Assembly: GCA_902491575.1 (NCBI GenBank)
Contig: CABUID010000001.1
Span: 62,001 to 126,000, forward strand
DNA from: an uncultured Bacillota bacterium
GTDB taxonomy: Bacteria > Bacillota_I > Bacilli_A > RFN20 > CAG-631
Direction: 5' to 3'
DNA length: 64,000 nucleotides
The notes beneath the pieces are model-generated. The model was not told the origin of the DNA. It worked only from the letters and a program-made list of their open reading frames with translations, and did no database searches. Positions 17,449-26,437 of this stretch are shown piece after piece (within the stretch, counting starts at the first letter, position 1; every line of letters begins with the position of its first letter). A program made the position numbers and the translations under genes.

Positions 17449-18776
17449 TGAGAGTAATAAGAGCGTTAAAAACAATCAATTATAGACTTTTGTTTGCTGT
17501 TTTCACAACAATGTTATTACCAACAATTTATCAAACGGTACGCGTTTATTTTTTAGGGAATCTACCGAGTGACAGTGGTATCAATATTGCAAGCCAATTA
17601 TCATGGGTAAATCTTTTTTATGAGGTTGTACAGGAAGCATTGATTTTACCTTTATTCTTCTTATTGGGAAAATCGCTTGTAAATAAAACCGAATTTGCAA
17701 ATAAAGTACGTACGGGACTTATAGTTACGGCAGGAATTTACTTGGTTGTATCTACCATTATTATCGCTTGTGCGAAACCTCTTGTCATTTTGATGGCACA
17801 AGATGAGTCTTTAATCCAAGCAACAATCGATTATGTACGTTTGGAAACGATTGCCGCTTTGTTTTCTACGCTTTGGCGATTTATGATGCTCGTTTTAGTC
17901 ACGCTAAGAAAGGACTCTTATATGTATATCGTTTTAGGGATACAGATGATTCTCTCTATTTTATTAGATATTTTTCTTATCAGTACGTTATCAGTTTCTG
18001 CGAATATAGGAGTAAATGGAATTGCCATCACAAATATTATTGTAAATCTTACAATTTTGGTGGTATCTTGTTTTTTGTTAAGGAGAGAAGGCATTTATTT
18101 ATTTTCAAGAAAAAAATGGGATTTTTCTTGGCTAAAAGAATGGTTTAAAGTTGGTAAGTTTTCAGGTTTAGAATCTCTATTGCGTAACCTTGTGTTTATG
18201 ATTATGGTAGTGCGTATGGTGAATTTGGTATCTGAACAAGGTAATTATTGGGTTGCAAATAATTTTATTTGGCAATGGTTGTTACTGCCGAGCCTTGCGC
18301 TTGCCGATGTCGTTAAAAAGGAGATTGCAGAAAATCGAGAAAATGTTCGCAACAAAACATTTGGTTACTTATGCTTGATTAGCATTTTTGCAGTACTATG
18401 GTTAGTTACAATTCCTGTATGGAAACCATTTTTACAGTATGTAATGAATGTGGCAGAATATGAAACTGTATTTCGTATTGTCTTACTGGAAACAGCTTTT
18501 TACATAACATTTTTATTTAATAGTTGTATTTTTGACAGCACATTTTATGGCCTTGGGAAAACACATCTAATGCTGATACAGTCAATTTGTATTGATGGTG
18601 TTTATTATGGTGTTATGTTTGTTCTGTATTTAATAGGCATATTTGTTCCAAGTCTTTTAGGCATTTGCTTAATGTTCGGCATTGGAATGGCTTTGGACTT
18701 TATTCCGACAATGGTATTATATATTCATACGCTGAAAAAGGAAAATATTAAAATTGATTTTATTTTAAAAAGTTAA
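17448..18776 (+). CDS. MATE-family multidrug/Na+ efflux transporter
   Basis: A 442-aa integral membrane protein with about 12 hydrophobic segments in two halves, as in MATE (MatE) transporters; QSICIDGVYYGVMF and GVNGIAITNIIVN fit conserved helices. MATE proteins export cationic drugs using Na+ or H+ gradients. The start codon overlaps the phosphotransferase stop, so both come from the same mRNA. Codon style matches the phosphotransferase rather than the flanking genes. No clear terminator follows. Confidence 0.8.
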   Translation: MRVIRALKTINYRLLFAVFTTMLLPTIYQTVRVYFLGNLPSDSGINIASQLSWVNLFYEVVQEALILPLFFLLGKSLVNKTEFANKVRTGLIVTAGIYLVVSTIIIACAKPLVILMAQDESLIQATIDYVRLETIAALFSTLWRFMMLVLVTLRKDSYMYIVLGIQMILSILLDIFLISTLSVSANIGVNGIAITNIIVNLTILVVSCFLLRREGIYLFSRKKWDFSWLKEWFKVGKFSGLESLLRNLVFMIMVVRMVNLVSEQGNYWVANNFIWQWLLLPSLALADVVKKEIAENRENVRNKTFGYLCLISIFAVLWLVTIPVWKPFLQYVMNVAEYETVFRIVLLETAFYITFLFNSCIFDSTFYGLGKTHLMLIQSICIDGVYYGVMFVLYLIGIFVPSLLGICLMFGIGMALDFIPTMVLYIHTLKKENIKIDFILKS

Positions 18777-19095
18777 AGCACTTATTTATTTGAAATTCAT
18801 CGAACCAAACGGATATCGATATTGACAATCTAGTTTTTTCATTATATATACTTATAAGTTTTTCTGCATCTTTTAAGATGATCGTTTATAACGGACTTTA
18901 ATAAAAATTGAGCATCCTTAAAGCAATACCATGAATTAGAACAATAGTATTGTTAACCTCTATTTTACAATCATAAAAAATAATGCATTTATAATCGTTT
19001 TAACAATGCAAACTTTACAAATATTATCATTATTCTTTTGCACAATAATGTTTAACTAGTAATATATTATGGAATCATAATATTCCATATAGTTT
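18777..19095. other. Gene-free gap
   Basis: About 320 bases with stops in all frames. I see no hairpin terminator with a T-run, no repeat and no promoter that I would defend. Both flanking operons point towards it. Confidence 0.5.
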
Positions 19096-19419
19096 TTATA
19101 ATTTGCTGTATTTTGTAGACTTGCCTTTTGCTTTTTCAATTGGATATTTCTTTTCAGTTTTGTCCATTTTCTCATTTATAATATCAATGATATCAACATT
19201 TAGAATCTGTGCCATTTGAAAGCAGTAATTCATTACATCCGCTAATTCTTCTTTTACGTCATTGATATCTGCGTTGTCATTCCATTGATAGCACTCAAGC
19301 AATTCATTGGCTTCAATTGAAATAGATTTAGCAAGATTAGATGGAGTGTGGAATTGATTCCAATCTCTATCATCATTGAATTTCTTTATTCTTTGGTTTA
19401 ATTTTTCTAATTTGTCCAT
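19096..19419 (-). CDS. MazG-like nucleotide pyrophosphohydrolase
   Basis: A 107-aa all-helical protein with the two acidic motifs of the MazG/dUTPase-like NTP pyrophosphatases: ExxE in SIEANELLE (Glu36, Glu39) and ExxD in EELADVMNY (Glu58, Asp61), which bind Mg2+. Such enzymes hydrolyse (d)NTPs to monophosphates and pyrophosphate; single-domain forms clean modified nucleotides, and some take part in stress or phage response. The ATG lies one base after the stop of the upstream nuclease-helicase, with GGAGTGG inside that gene, so the pair is tightly coupled. The partnership suggests a DNA-surveillance or defence role (inference). Confidence 0.85.
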   Translation of the reverse strand: MDKLEKLNQRIKKFNDDRDWNQFHTPSNLAKSISIEANELLECYQWNDNADINDVKEELADVMNYCFQMAQILNVDIIDIINEKMDKTEKKYPIEKAKGKSTKYSKL

Positions 19420-19420
19420 A

Positions 19421-21283
19421 TTAATTCCACTCCATTTTTTTTACTTTGCTTAATCTAAGTTTAATATACTCACTTAACGCTTCATCCTCACAATATATAA
19501 AGCATCCTTTTTGGCCTCTCGTTAGTAGTGTCTTATAAGTGTTTCTTATAATCCTATCTCCTAAAGCTTCATCACCTTTCAATCCTTTGATTGTAGCATC
19601 ACTATATGCTCTTTTGGTCCTATCAGTAATAACTTTACCATTTTCATATCTCAAATCTTTTCCAATGATGATACCAACATAATCAAATTCAAGTCCTTGA
19701 GTAGAATGAATACATCCTACTTGATCAAATGAATCAGAAGCAAAAGCAAATTGGTCTGTTAAGAAATTCCATTGACATTTAAAACCATTCTTCAAATAGA
19801 TATCATATTGAGTTTTATCTTTTTTGCTATTCCATGGATAACAATATCCGGCAATCATTCTAGATTTGTTATTTATGTTTGTTTTAGCAAGTTCTGCTTT
19901 CATTTCGTTAGGATCATCAAATATTCTGATATCATAATCCAAATCAAAGAAGTTATAATTTGCTGTTTGTCTTATGCCTAACATATCATCTAGGAATGCT
20001 AAATAGGAGTCACTTCCATTACATCTAAATTGGGATTTTAGTACTAAAGAATCATTGAAATGAATTTTGCTACCTAATGTATTTGCCCATTTTTTAATTT
20101 CTTTGATTGTTCCAATATCTTTCGTAGATATTATTTGATCTTCATCAATAAAGAAAACACTAATTTTAGAAGCTTTAATTATTTCCATAACTTGGTTTTT
20201 ACCTTTGTTAGAGAATAAACCAGATTTTTCATTTAATCTGTGTGCTTCATCGCATATTAAGCAATCAAACATATTTGGTTTGGCATCGTAGAATCCGCCA
20301 GATCCTTTGAATAATCCCTTTAAATAAGATAAAGAATACTTTCCTTTGACAAGATTAGATGAAAAAGCAGCTCTAGGTGCAGAGTTCTTAGTTACATAAA
20401 AACAAGTGTGTCCATTATTTACAATCTTTGCTAACAAGTTAATAGCGATAACACTCTTGCCTGTTCCTGGTCCGCCTTGAACAATAACTGTATGTTTTTC
20501 ATCTTTATCAATAGAATTTTCAACCAGTTTAAGAATTGTAGAATAAGCAACTACTTGTTCATCAACTAACTCAAATTCATTATTGCCATTAAGAATAGAT
20601 CCTACTGCTGTTTGAAGTGATTTAGATGGTCTAAGTTTTCCGTAATCTATTATTTCAAACAAGTTTTTATTAGATGGTTTATTAACATATTGAACTATAA
20701 ATTCTCTTAATTTTGCAGCGTCTTCCATTAAGAATACGGGCGCTAATTTTATTATGTCATTATAACATTTATGACATATTTGATTTTTATATTTATTTTC
20801 ATAATTATGCAAATAAGCACAAGGATTCATTTCTATATGTTCTTCTTGAACTGTTTCATTAAAGTTTTCAATCAATTTTGCGTAAGAATAGGCTTGTTGA
20901 GAAGGATGGGCGACATCCTTATTTGCACCTCCAGTATAAGCATTGACAACATTTTCTCGATTTGTCGCAATACATTTTTCCCATTGCTTTAATTCAACGA
21001 CTACAACATGATCACTCGTGTCATTTCTTCCACCAATCATGAAATCAACACGTTTTGAAGTTAATGGAATTTGAAATTCTATAGCGATTTGTACATTATC
21101 ATCAATACGATTATCAGCAATAATAGTAGACATTCTAGGAAGAGATTCTTTCCAAGATCTATATTCTGCCTTTTGACATCCTTGAATTCCTAAATCATCA
21201 AAAAGATTCTCTATATTTTTGGCAATAACACCATTAAATACATCTCTTTGGAAATTCGCTTTTGTTTGATTATACACTATCAT
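19421..21283 (-). CDS. PD-(D/E)xK nuclease fused to SF1-type helicase (DUF2075 family)
   Basis: A 620-aa protein. Residues ~60-135 look like a restriction-type nuclease: KRVDFMI (Asp80), VVVVELKQW (Glu97, Lys99), then a QQAYSY helix. Cysteines at 155, 170 and 173 may bind a metal. Residues ~240-600 are a DUF2075/SF1 helicase-like ATPase: Walker A GGPGTGKS at 270-277, Walker B CDEAHRL near 343-349, motif V HSTQGLEFDYVG and a late TRGQKGCFIY block. The GGAGG ribosome site is well spaced before the ATG. It is the first gene of a pair with the MazG-like gene. Known for the family: DUF2075 proteins are poorly characterised helicases. Inference: a nuclease-helicase acting on foreign DNA. Confidence 0.8.
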   Translation of the reverse strand: MIVYNQTKANFQRDVFNGVIAKNIENLFDDLGIQGCQKAEYRSWKESLPRMSTIIADNRIDDNVQIAIEFQIPLTSKRVDFMIGGRNDTSDHVVVVELKQWEKCIATNRENVVNAYTGGANKDVAHPSQQAYSYAKLIENFNETVQEEHIEMNPCAYLHNYENKYKNQICHKCYNDIIKLAPVFLMEDAAKLREFIVQYVNKPSNKNLFEIIDYGKLRPSKSLQTAVGSILNGNNEFELVDEQVVAYSTILKLVENSIDKDEKHTVIVQGGPGTGKSVIAINLLAKIVNNGHTCFYVTKNSAPRAAFSSNLVKGKYSLSYLKGLFKGSGGFYDAKPNMFDCLICDEAHRLNEKSGLFSNKGKNQVMEIIKASKISVFFIDEDQIISTKDIGTIKEIKKWANTLGSKIHFNDSLVLKSQFRCNGSDSYLAFLDDMLGIRQTANYNFFDLDYDIRIFDDPNEMKAELAKTNINNKSRMIAGYCYPWNSKKDKTQYDIYLKNGFKCQWNFLTDQFAFASDSFDQVGCIHSTQGLEFDYVGIIIGKDLRYENGKVITDRTKRAYSDATIKGLKGDEALGDRIIRNTYKTLLTRGQKGCFIYCEDEALSEYIKLRLSKVKKMEWN

Positions 21284-21799
21284 TTCTCAACATCCTCCAT
21301 AACTGGTTCAATACGATTTTCTTTACATAATTTAATTATATTTTTTGCTTAGATGATACTCTTCTTTCATTTATTAATGAATTAAAAAGAAATGCCAAAA
21401 TCATTCAAATTTATTTGCAACATCATAACTTTATTTCTTGATGATATTGTAATTTTTAGACAATCAATCAAAATTTTCACACCTTCTTATTTTAAAATTA
21501 TAACATTCTTTTATCAACATTTCCATACATGTTCCATAATTATCTCTTTTAAGTAGATTATTTTTTCAATGAAAATTCTAATTCAGTTTCACTATTTTCT
21601 TAAGATAGTTTCACATATATACAATTTAATTGTTGACTATACACTATTTCCTAGTAGATATTTCAAAAAAGCATTATGAGATGGAGCATGAATTAATCAA
21701 AATAAATTATCATCTTTCGTTTAAAAATAAAATTTAGCTTATGATTGTCATTTTCACCTGCAATTGCACGTTCAGCTATGGATTGAAAACATAATTTTT
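21284..21799. other. Gene-free stretch upstream of the nuclease-helicase
   Basis: AT-rich with no frame or structure that I can defend. The nuclease-helicase promoter should lie near 21284-21400 on the - strand, but no clear -35/-10 pair stands out. Confidence 0.45.
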
Positions 21800-21996
21800 G
21801 AAGCAATATAGACAAATCAACCATTCTAGAGAAGTATTTAACCTATGGAGGTATTCTACTTATTCTTTCAAGGAAAAGTCATGAAGTCAATGCATCATTT
21901 TACAAAACTTATAAACTTTAGATTACAAAACAAACTAAAAAGAATGTCACCTATTGAACATAGATGTCATTCCTATTCTGTTTTTATTTATTTTTA
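21800..21996 (+). pseudogene. C-terminal remnant of an IS3-family transposase
   Basis: The + frame ending at 21996 reads LQNKLKRMSPIEHRCHSYS, the terminal NxxRIQxKLKxMSPVEYRxHS signature of IS3/IS150 OrfB integrases. Upstream, YSTYSFKEK resembles the preceding segment but is interrupted by stops. No intact element or terminal repeat is left. Confidence 0.5.
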
Positions 21997-22057
21997 AAGT
22001 TTGATGTGTCTATTTGAAAAGTTGCAGTTCAAACATCTTTGAGTTTTATAAAGTATA

Positions 22058-23554
22058 CTATATTTTTCTCGAACTTAGTAAGTTTCGACATGCTCTAATT
22101 TTATTTTTGATTTCATTTTGAGGATCTTTTGATTGATTATAATTAGTTAATTCTTCTTTCTTAGATTCTATTTTTTCTAAGATTTCATAATACTTGTCTT
22201 CAAAGTCGTTGTTAGATAACAATCCTTCTAGTTTCATATCAAGTAATTTTGATTTTTTAGATTCTAGATGTGCTATCTCTTTTTCTACTTTTTCGATTTT
22301 CTTAACGATATTATCTTCCATTAATGTGTCGTCAAGTTTAGCAAGAAAACTTTCAAGGACATCTTTATCATTAACTCTAATAAGGTTATAAGCATCTAAG
22401 AATGCTTTTTGCAATAAATCTTCTTCTATCCCTTTACTATGAGGACAAGTCTTTTTACCACCTTTGGTAGAACTTACACATTGCCATATATTCTTAGAAT
22501 AATTCTTGCCAGAATTCCAATGTCTTCTAGTTAGAGTTCTACCACAAAATCCACATTTAATCATACAACTAAAAGTAAATTTACGCGTGTATTTTTCTCT
22601 AGTAACATTAGAATCAATTCTTCTTGGTTTGCCTCTTCTTTTTAAAATTTCTTGAGCCGACTCAAATACTTCTCTAGAAATAATTGGCTCCTGATAATTT
22701 CTAATATAGAATTGGTCTTCTTCACCAAAGTTAGCAAGTCATCTTTTAGATATAGGGTCTAATGTAAAAGTTTTTCCTTGTAGTAAATCACCAACATACT
22801 TTTCATTTTTAATAATGCCAATGACTGTACTTTCTCTCCATCTTGATTAACCATATCTTGTCTTGTGTCCTAGTTGCTCAAGTTCTCTTCCAATTACTTT
22901 ACAACCAGCACCTTCAACATACCTTTTAAAGATATATCTTACTATTTCTGCTTCATTTTCATTAATGGAAATTGATTTGGTCACAGGGGCATAATCATAT
23001 CCTAAACAACTTTGAAATCCTACAAGTTCTCTTCATTGCATTTTCATCTTAAGTCCTTTTTTAACATTTGCAGAAATGTTTTGAACTTCTTGCTGTGCAA
23101 CCGAACTTAATATCGTTAGTAATAACTCTCCATCCATTGATAATGTACTAATATTTTCTTCTTCAAAAAATACTGCAACATTATAATCTTTTAACTTTCT
23201 AACATAGTTAAGTGTGTCGACTGTGTTTCTAGCAAATCGAGAAATTGATTTAGTAATTACCATATCAATTTTACCATTTAAAAAATCATTAATAAGTCTT
23301 TGGAATTCTTCTCTTTTACTAACTTGAGTTCCTGTGATTCCTTCATCGGCATAAATACCAACCTGTGTCCATTCAGATTTTAAATTAACAGAATCTGTAT
23401 AATGTTGTACTTGTGAACGATACCTATTTAGTTGATCTTCACTATCAGTACTTACTCGGCAATAAGCTGCAACTTTTAATCTTTTATCAACTGAAATTGA
23501 TTTTCTTCTATCAATTAAATTAGTGCTAGCTTTAATAACTTCAACTTTATTCAT
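22058..23554 (-). pseudogene. Large serine recombinase interrupted by three in-frame stop codons
   Basis: One 499-codon frame encodes an N-terminal resolvase domain (AAYCRVSTDSEDQ with the catalytic Ser, then SISRFARNTVDTL), a recombinase domain (CLGYDYAPV, RWRESTVIGIIKNEKY, EEDQFYI), a zinc beta-ribbon (CGFCGRTL ... C) and a coiled coil. It is broken by a TGA after KMKMQ (~23033), a TAA in TRYG-stop-SRW and a TGA in ISKR-stop-LANFG; the frame never shifts. In relatives these positions carry ordinary residues, so point mutations are the likely cause. AGGAGG and the ATG at 23554 are intact. The far C-terminus also seems cut short. Family role: integration and excision of an ICE or transposon. 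Confidence 0.85.
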
Positions 23555-23623
23555 TTACTTTTCCTCCTAAGTGAAAGTTATTATCCTCGCTAGTTTAATT
23601 ATAACATAGTGGATATGTCGACA

Positions 23624-23998
23624 TCAAATCATTAACTCCGAAGTGACACCATATTGATTCATGATTTTTGTTTTAATCTTTTCATAAGCTGCATCACTAA
23701 TTAATTTGTTATTTTTAAGTTTAGTAAGCATACCAAGTTCAGTTGAATAATTTAATAATTTCTTTAATCTTTCATCACCACATTCAACTCTTAAAGTTAA
23801 TATAGCGTAATCAATACATTTAATAATCTTTCCAAAAGTTATTGTAAAACTATTTAATATTCTTCTTTCTTCTATAAAGCCCCCCTTCTTTAAATAATTG
23901 TCACTTGTGACAGTTTTGTAAAACCATCGAAACGGGTATTCCGTTTGCGAAACCTTCACTGGGAATATTTTCCTTATGCTCTTGCTAAAGATAGACAA
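23624..23998 (-). CDS. Hypothetical protein with SHOCT-like C-terminus (possible remnant)
   Basis: The frame spans up to 124 codons from a TTG with no ribosome site, so the first ~50 residues are doubtful. The C-terminal part (ELGMLTKLKNNKLISDAAYEKIK) has the LxxLxxxGLIxxxEYxxxK pattern of SHOCT-like oligomerisation tails, common in small proteins encoded just before serine recombinases on mobile elements. It lies 69 bases upstream of the broken recombinase, same strand. A copy of the TGTNACTTGTGACA element falls inside its N-terminal part, which suggests that part is really a promoter region. Function unknown. Confidence 0.45.
   Translation of the reverse strand: MSIFSKSIRKIFPVKVSQTEYPFRWFYKTVTSDNYLKKGGFIEERRILNSFTITFGKIIKCIDYAILTLRVECGDERLKKLLNYSTELGMLTKLKNNKLISDAAYEKIKTKIMNQYGVTSELMI
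23899..23922. repeat. Operator-like element, copy 1 (perfect inverted repeat)
   Basis: TGTCACTTGTGACA is a perfect 6-bp inverted repeat around TT, followed by a TTTTGTAAA tail shared with the two copies upstream of the AAA ATPase gene. Confidence 0.65.
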
Positions 23999-24167
23999 CT
24001 AATTAATTTTTAATTAAAATAATTTTAAATTTTTAATGGTTTAAAATAATCTTTAAGAGGTAATAAAAATTACCTTTTAGAGAGTATTATTAACCTTATA
24101 TTATATTTCTACAAACTTCTTACTTAAAATAATATATAATATAGTAATCTTTTTCTTTTTATTTTTT

Positions 24168-24194
24168 TGTAACTTGTGACACTTTTGTAAAGTG
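24168..24194. repeat. Operator-like element, copy 2
   Basis: A 27-nt element starting TGTAACTTGTGACAC and ending TTTTGTAAAGTG. It lies just upstream of the -35 box of the AAA ATPase promoter and matches copy 3 at 26 of 27 bases. Confidence 0.75.
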
Positions 24195-24200
24195 TTATAT

Positions 24201-24229
24201 TTGATTTTTAAGGTATTGTTTGGTATAAT
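24201..24229 (+). promoter_or_regulatory. Promoter of the AAA/DUF4143 ATPase
   Basis: TTGATT (24201-24206), a 17-bp spacer and TATAAT (24224-24229). It is flanked on both sides by the 27-nt repeat, which implies repression by a protein binding both copies. Confidence 0.82.
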
Positions 24230-24240
24230 ATTTCGTAAAG

Positions 24241-24267
24241 TGTAACTTGTGACACTTTTGTAAGGTG
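24241..24267. repeat. Operator-like element, copy 3
   Basis: Same 27-nt element, 73 bp from copy 2. It covers the start of the transcript and runs into the ribosome site (AAGGTGAGG) of the ATPase gene. Confidence 0.75.
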
Positions 24268-24276
24268 AGGTAAACT

Positions 24277-25530
24277 ATGATAATTAAAAGAGATTTATAT
24301 TTAAACAAATTGATTGAACGAAAGCATAATGGTTTAATCAAAGTAATTACTGGGATTCGTAGATGTGGAAAATCTTTTCTTTTATTTAAACTTTTTAAAA
24401 ATCATTTACTATCTGAAGGTGTAAAAGAAGATCACATCATAGAACTTAACTTTGATGATTTTGATAATGAAGAATACCAAAATCCAAAAGTCACTTCTCC
24501 TTATTTAAAAGGTAAAGTAGTTGATTCAGATATGTATTATTTTTTATTAGATGAAATTCAACTTCTTGGTAAATTCGAAGCAGTTTTAAATGGTTTATTA
24601 AGACTTGATAACGTTGATATCTATGTTACTGGAAGTAATGCTAAATTTTTATCTAAAGATGTAATAACAGAATTTAGAGGACGTGGTGATCAAGTTCATA
24701 TTTATCCACTTTCTTTTAAAGAATTCTTTGAAGCAAGAAATATTGATAGAATGGCTGCTCTTGAAGAATACTTAACATATGGTGGGATTCCTTTGATTTT
24801 ATCAATGCAAACACATGAAGCTAAGTCTAACTTTTTACATAACCTTTTTATAGAAACTTACTTAAAAGATATCATCAATAGAAACAATTTAACCAACAAT
24901 GATGAATTAAAAGAATTGGTAAATATTGTTTCTTCTTCTATTGGTTCATTAACAAACCCAACTAAACTATCTAACACCTTTAAAAGTGTTAAAAACGTTA
25001 ACTTGTCTGTTCCAACAATCAGCAAATACTTAGAACATTTAACTGATTCATTTTTAATCCATAAGGCAATTCGTTACAACATTAAGGGTAGAAAATATAT
25101 TGATACTCCAAGTAAATATTATTTTTCAGATCTTGGCATTAGAAATGCTTCTATTAACTTCCGTCAAAACGAAAAAACTCATTTAATGGAAAACTTAATT
25201 TATAACGAATTATTAATTAGAGGATATAATGTAGATGTCGGTGAAGTTCCTATAGTTATTAGAGATGAAAACAAAACCCAAATTAGAAAAACATTAGAAG
25301 TTGATTTTGTATGTAACCTAATTGATAAACGATTATATATTCAATCAGCATATTCATTATATGATGAAGAAAAATACATTCAAGAAACACGTTCTCTTTT
25401 AAACATTCAAGATAATTTTAGAAAGATAATTATCACATATGATTATGGTCGTAAGCATTATACTAATGAGGGTATTATTATCATGAGTATATTTGATTTC
25501 TTACTTGATCCTGATTCATTAAATTATTAG
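24277..25530 (+). CDS. AAA+ ATPase with C-terminal DUF4143 (COG1373 family)
   Basis: A 417-aa protein. The N-terminal AAA_14 domain has Walker A GIRRCGKS (26-33), Walker B YFLLDEIQ and a sensor-like ITGSNAKFL block. The C-terminal DUF4143 has the helical region with LEHLTDSFLIH and a restriction-like EVDFVC segment near residue 345 that may be a degenerate or active PD-(D/E)xK fold. The family is abundant in anaerobes and its role is unproven; links to mobile elements and toxin-antitoxin-like control are suspected. It sits alone with its own promoter, repeats and terminator. Confidence 0.85.
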   Translation: MIIKRDLYLNKLIERKHNGLIKVITGIRRCGKSFLLFKLFKNHLLSEGVKEDHIIELNFDDFDNEEYQNPKVTSPYLKGKVVDSDMYYFLLDEIQLLGKFEAVLNGLLRLDNVDIYVTGSNAKFLSKDVITEFRGRGDQVHIYPLSFKEFFEARNIDRMAALEEYLTYGGIPLILSMQTHEAKSNFLHNLFIETYLKDIINRNNLTNNDELKELVNIVSSSIGSLTNPTKLSNTFKSVKNVNLSVPTISKYLEHLTDSFLIHKAIRYNIKGRKYIDTPSKYYFSDLGIRNASINFRQNEKTHLMENLIYNELLIRGYNVDVGEVPIVIRDENKTQIRKTLEVDFVCNLIDKRLYIQSAYSLYDEEKYIQETRSLLNIQDNFRKIIITYDYGRKHYTNEGIIIMSIFDFLLDPDSLNY

Positions 25531-25556
25531 TCTATTCGTAAGAATAGGCTTTTTAT
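25528..25556 (+). terminator. Terminator of the AAA/DUF4143 gene
   Basis: The CTATTC-GTAA-GAATAG hairpin followed by GCTTTTTATTT, directly after the stop codon. Confidence 0.85.
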
Positions 25557-25568
25557 TTACTCTAATTC

Positions 25569-25880
25569 TTACATTTCAGCTTCTAATTCTTCTTTAGAAA
25601 TTAATCCTTCTTATTAAGTTCAGCTTCCTTCATCTTCCACCTATATTCTAAAAATACTTCATATGCTTCTTCATCAACTTGTTGAACTAATTCAATCGAT
25701 TTACTTAGCAAATAACTCATTTGATTTAACTCTTGCTTTCTTCTAAAGTTTTCATTTCTAATATGTTGTAAATCCTCATATGCTTTATCACGTTCATCAA
25801 TTACTTTTTTAATAATAGCATTACCTAGTCTTCTATAAGGTATTAGGATCTTCGTAATATTTATTACATCTAATTTCGAT
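25569..25880 (-). pseudogene. Frameshifted small helical protein with SHOCT-like tail
   Basis: The - strand encodes a continuous helical segment (RRLGNAIIKKVIDERDKAYE ... EYRWKMKEAELNKK). It then stops, but a one-base shift restores GLISKEELEAEM, the classic SHOCT ending (GLISxEExExxx). No ATG or ribosome site is visible at the front, so the 5' end is also lost. It is a second SHOCT-type remnant beside the one at 23624. Confidence 0.55.
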
Positions 25881-26044
25881 AATATATTATAACATATTTA
25901 TAACACTTTTACCAATTAATCGAAACTCATTTAAAACTTTGTTTATATTAATCATTTTAATAGATAAAAGGTACCAACTAAATAAATTTAATTTTTATTC
26001 TTTTTAATTTTAAATTTTAAAACATACTTAATACATTTTTCAAA
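25881..26044. other. Gene-free AT-rich gap
   Basis: No frame, terminator or repeat that I can support. Confidence 0.4.
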
Positions 26045-26437
26045 TTATCTTTTTAAGTTTTGAGAGTCATCTATGATTAGCAACACTTTTTCCTCTAAAA
26101 ATATCGGTAAATCAAAACAATTATCGTCACAATTAACAAATTTATATACTGTCCATCCTATTTTGTATAAATCATAGGCAACTTGGTAAATTGAAATAGA
26201 CTTCCCTGAACCAGCCTCACCATTAACAAAGCAATAGGTTACATCAGATATTCTTTTTTTTATTTCTTCTACATGCAATAATCTAGGACAAGATTCTACG
26301 TCGATATAGTTAGTCTGTATCCCCTAATTGCGTGAGTTATATCCCTTTGGTTTGAAAAATCAATCTTTTCCCAATTATTAAAATCAGGATTATAGCAAGG
26401 AAAAATTGATTTTTTTTCTTTAATTGTTGGATTTTGT
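26045..26437 (-). pseudogene. Decayed P-loop NTPase segment (STAND/AAA-like), frameshifted
   Basis: Two pieces in different frames. The first (NNWEKIDFSNQRDITHAIRG, about 26300-26437) has no start. The second, 77 aa (26045-26278), has Walker A GEAGSGKS and Walker B VLLIIDDSQNL, as in the nSTAND/AAA proteins of defence genes, and begins at a TTG without a ribosome site. The second piece is in the same frame as the HNH gene upstream, so two compensating shifts would join all three. The C-terminal part of any NTPase is missing after NLKR. Confidence 0.55.

Noticed and set aside
22058..23554. TGA read as tryptophan (Mycoplasma-type code)
   Set aside because: TGA ends ordinary genes in this window, Trp is encoded by TGG, one of the three stops is TAA, and the interrupted positions are not Trp in relatives.
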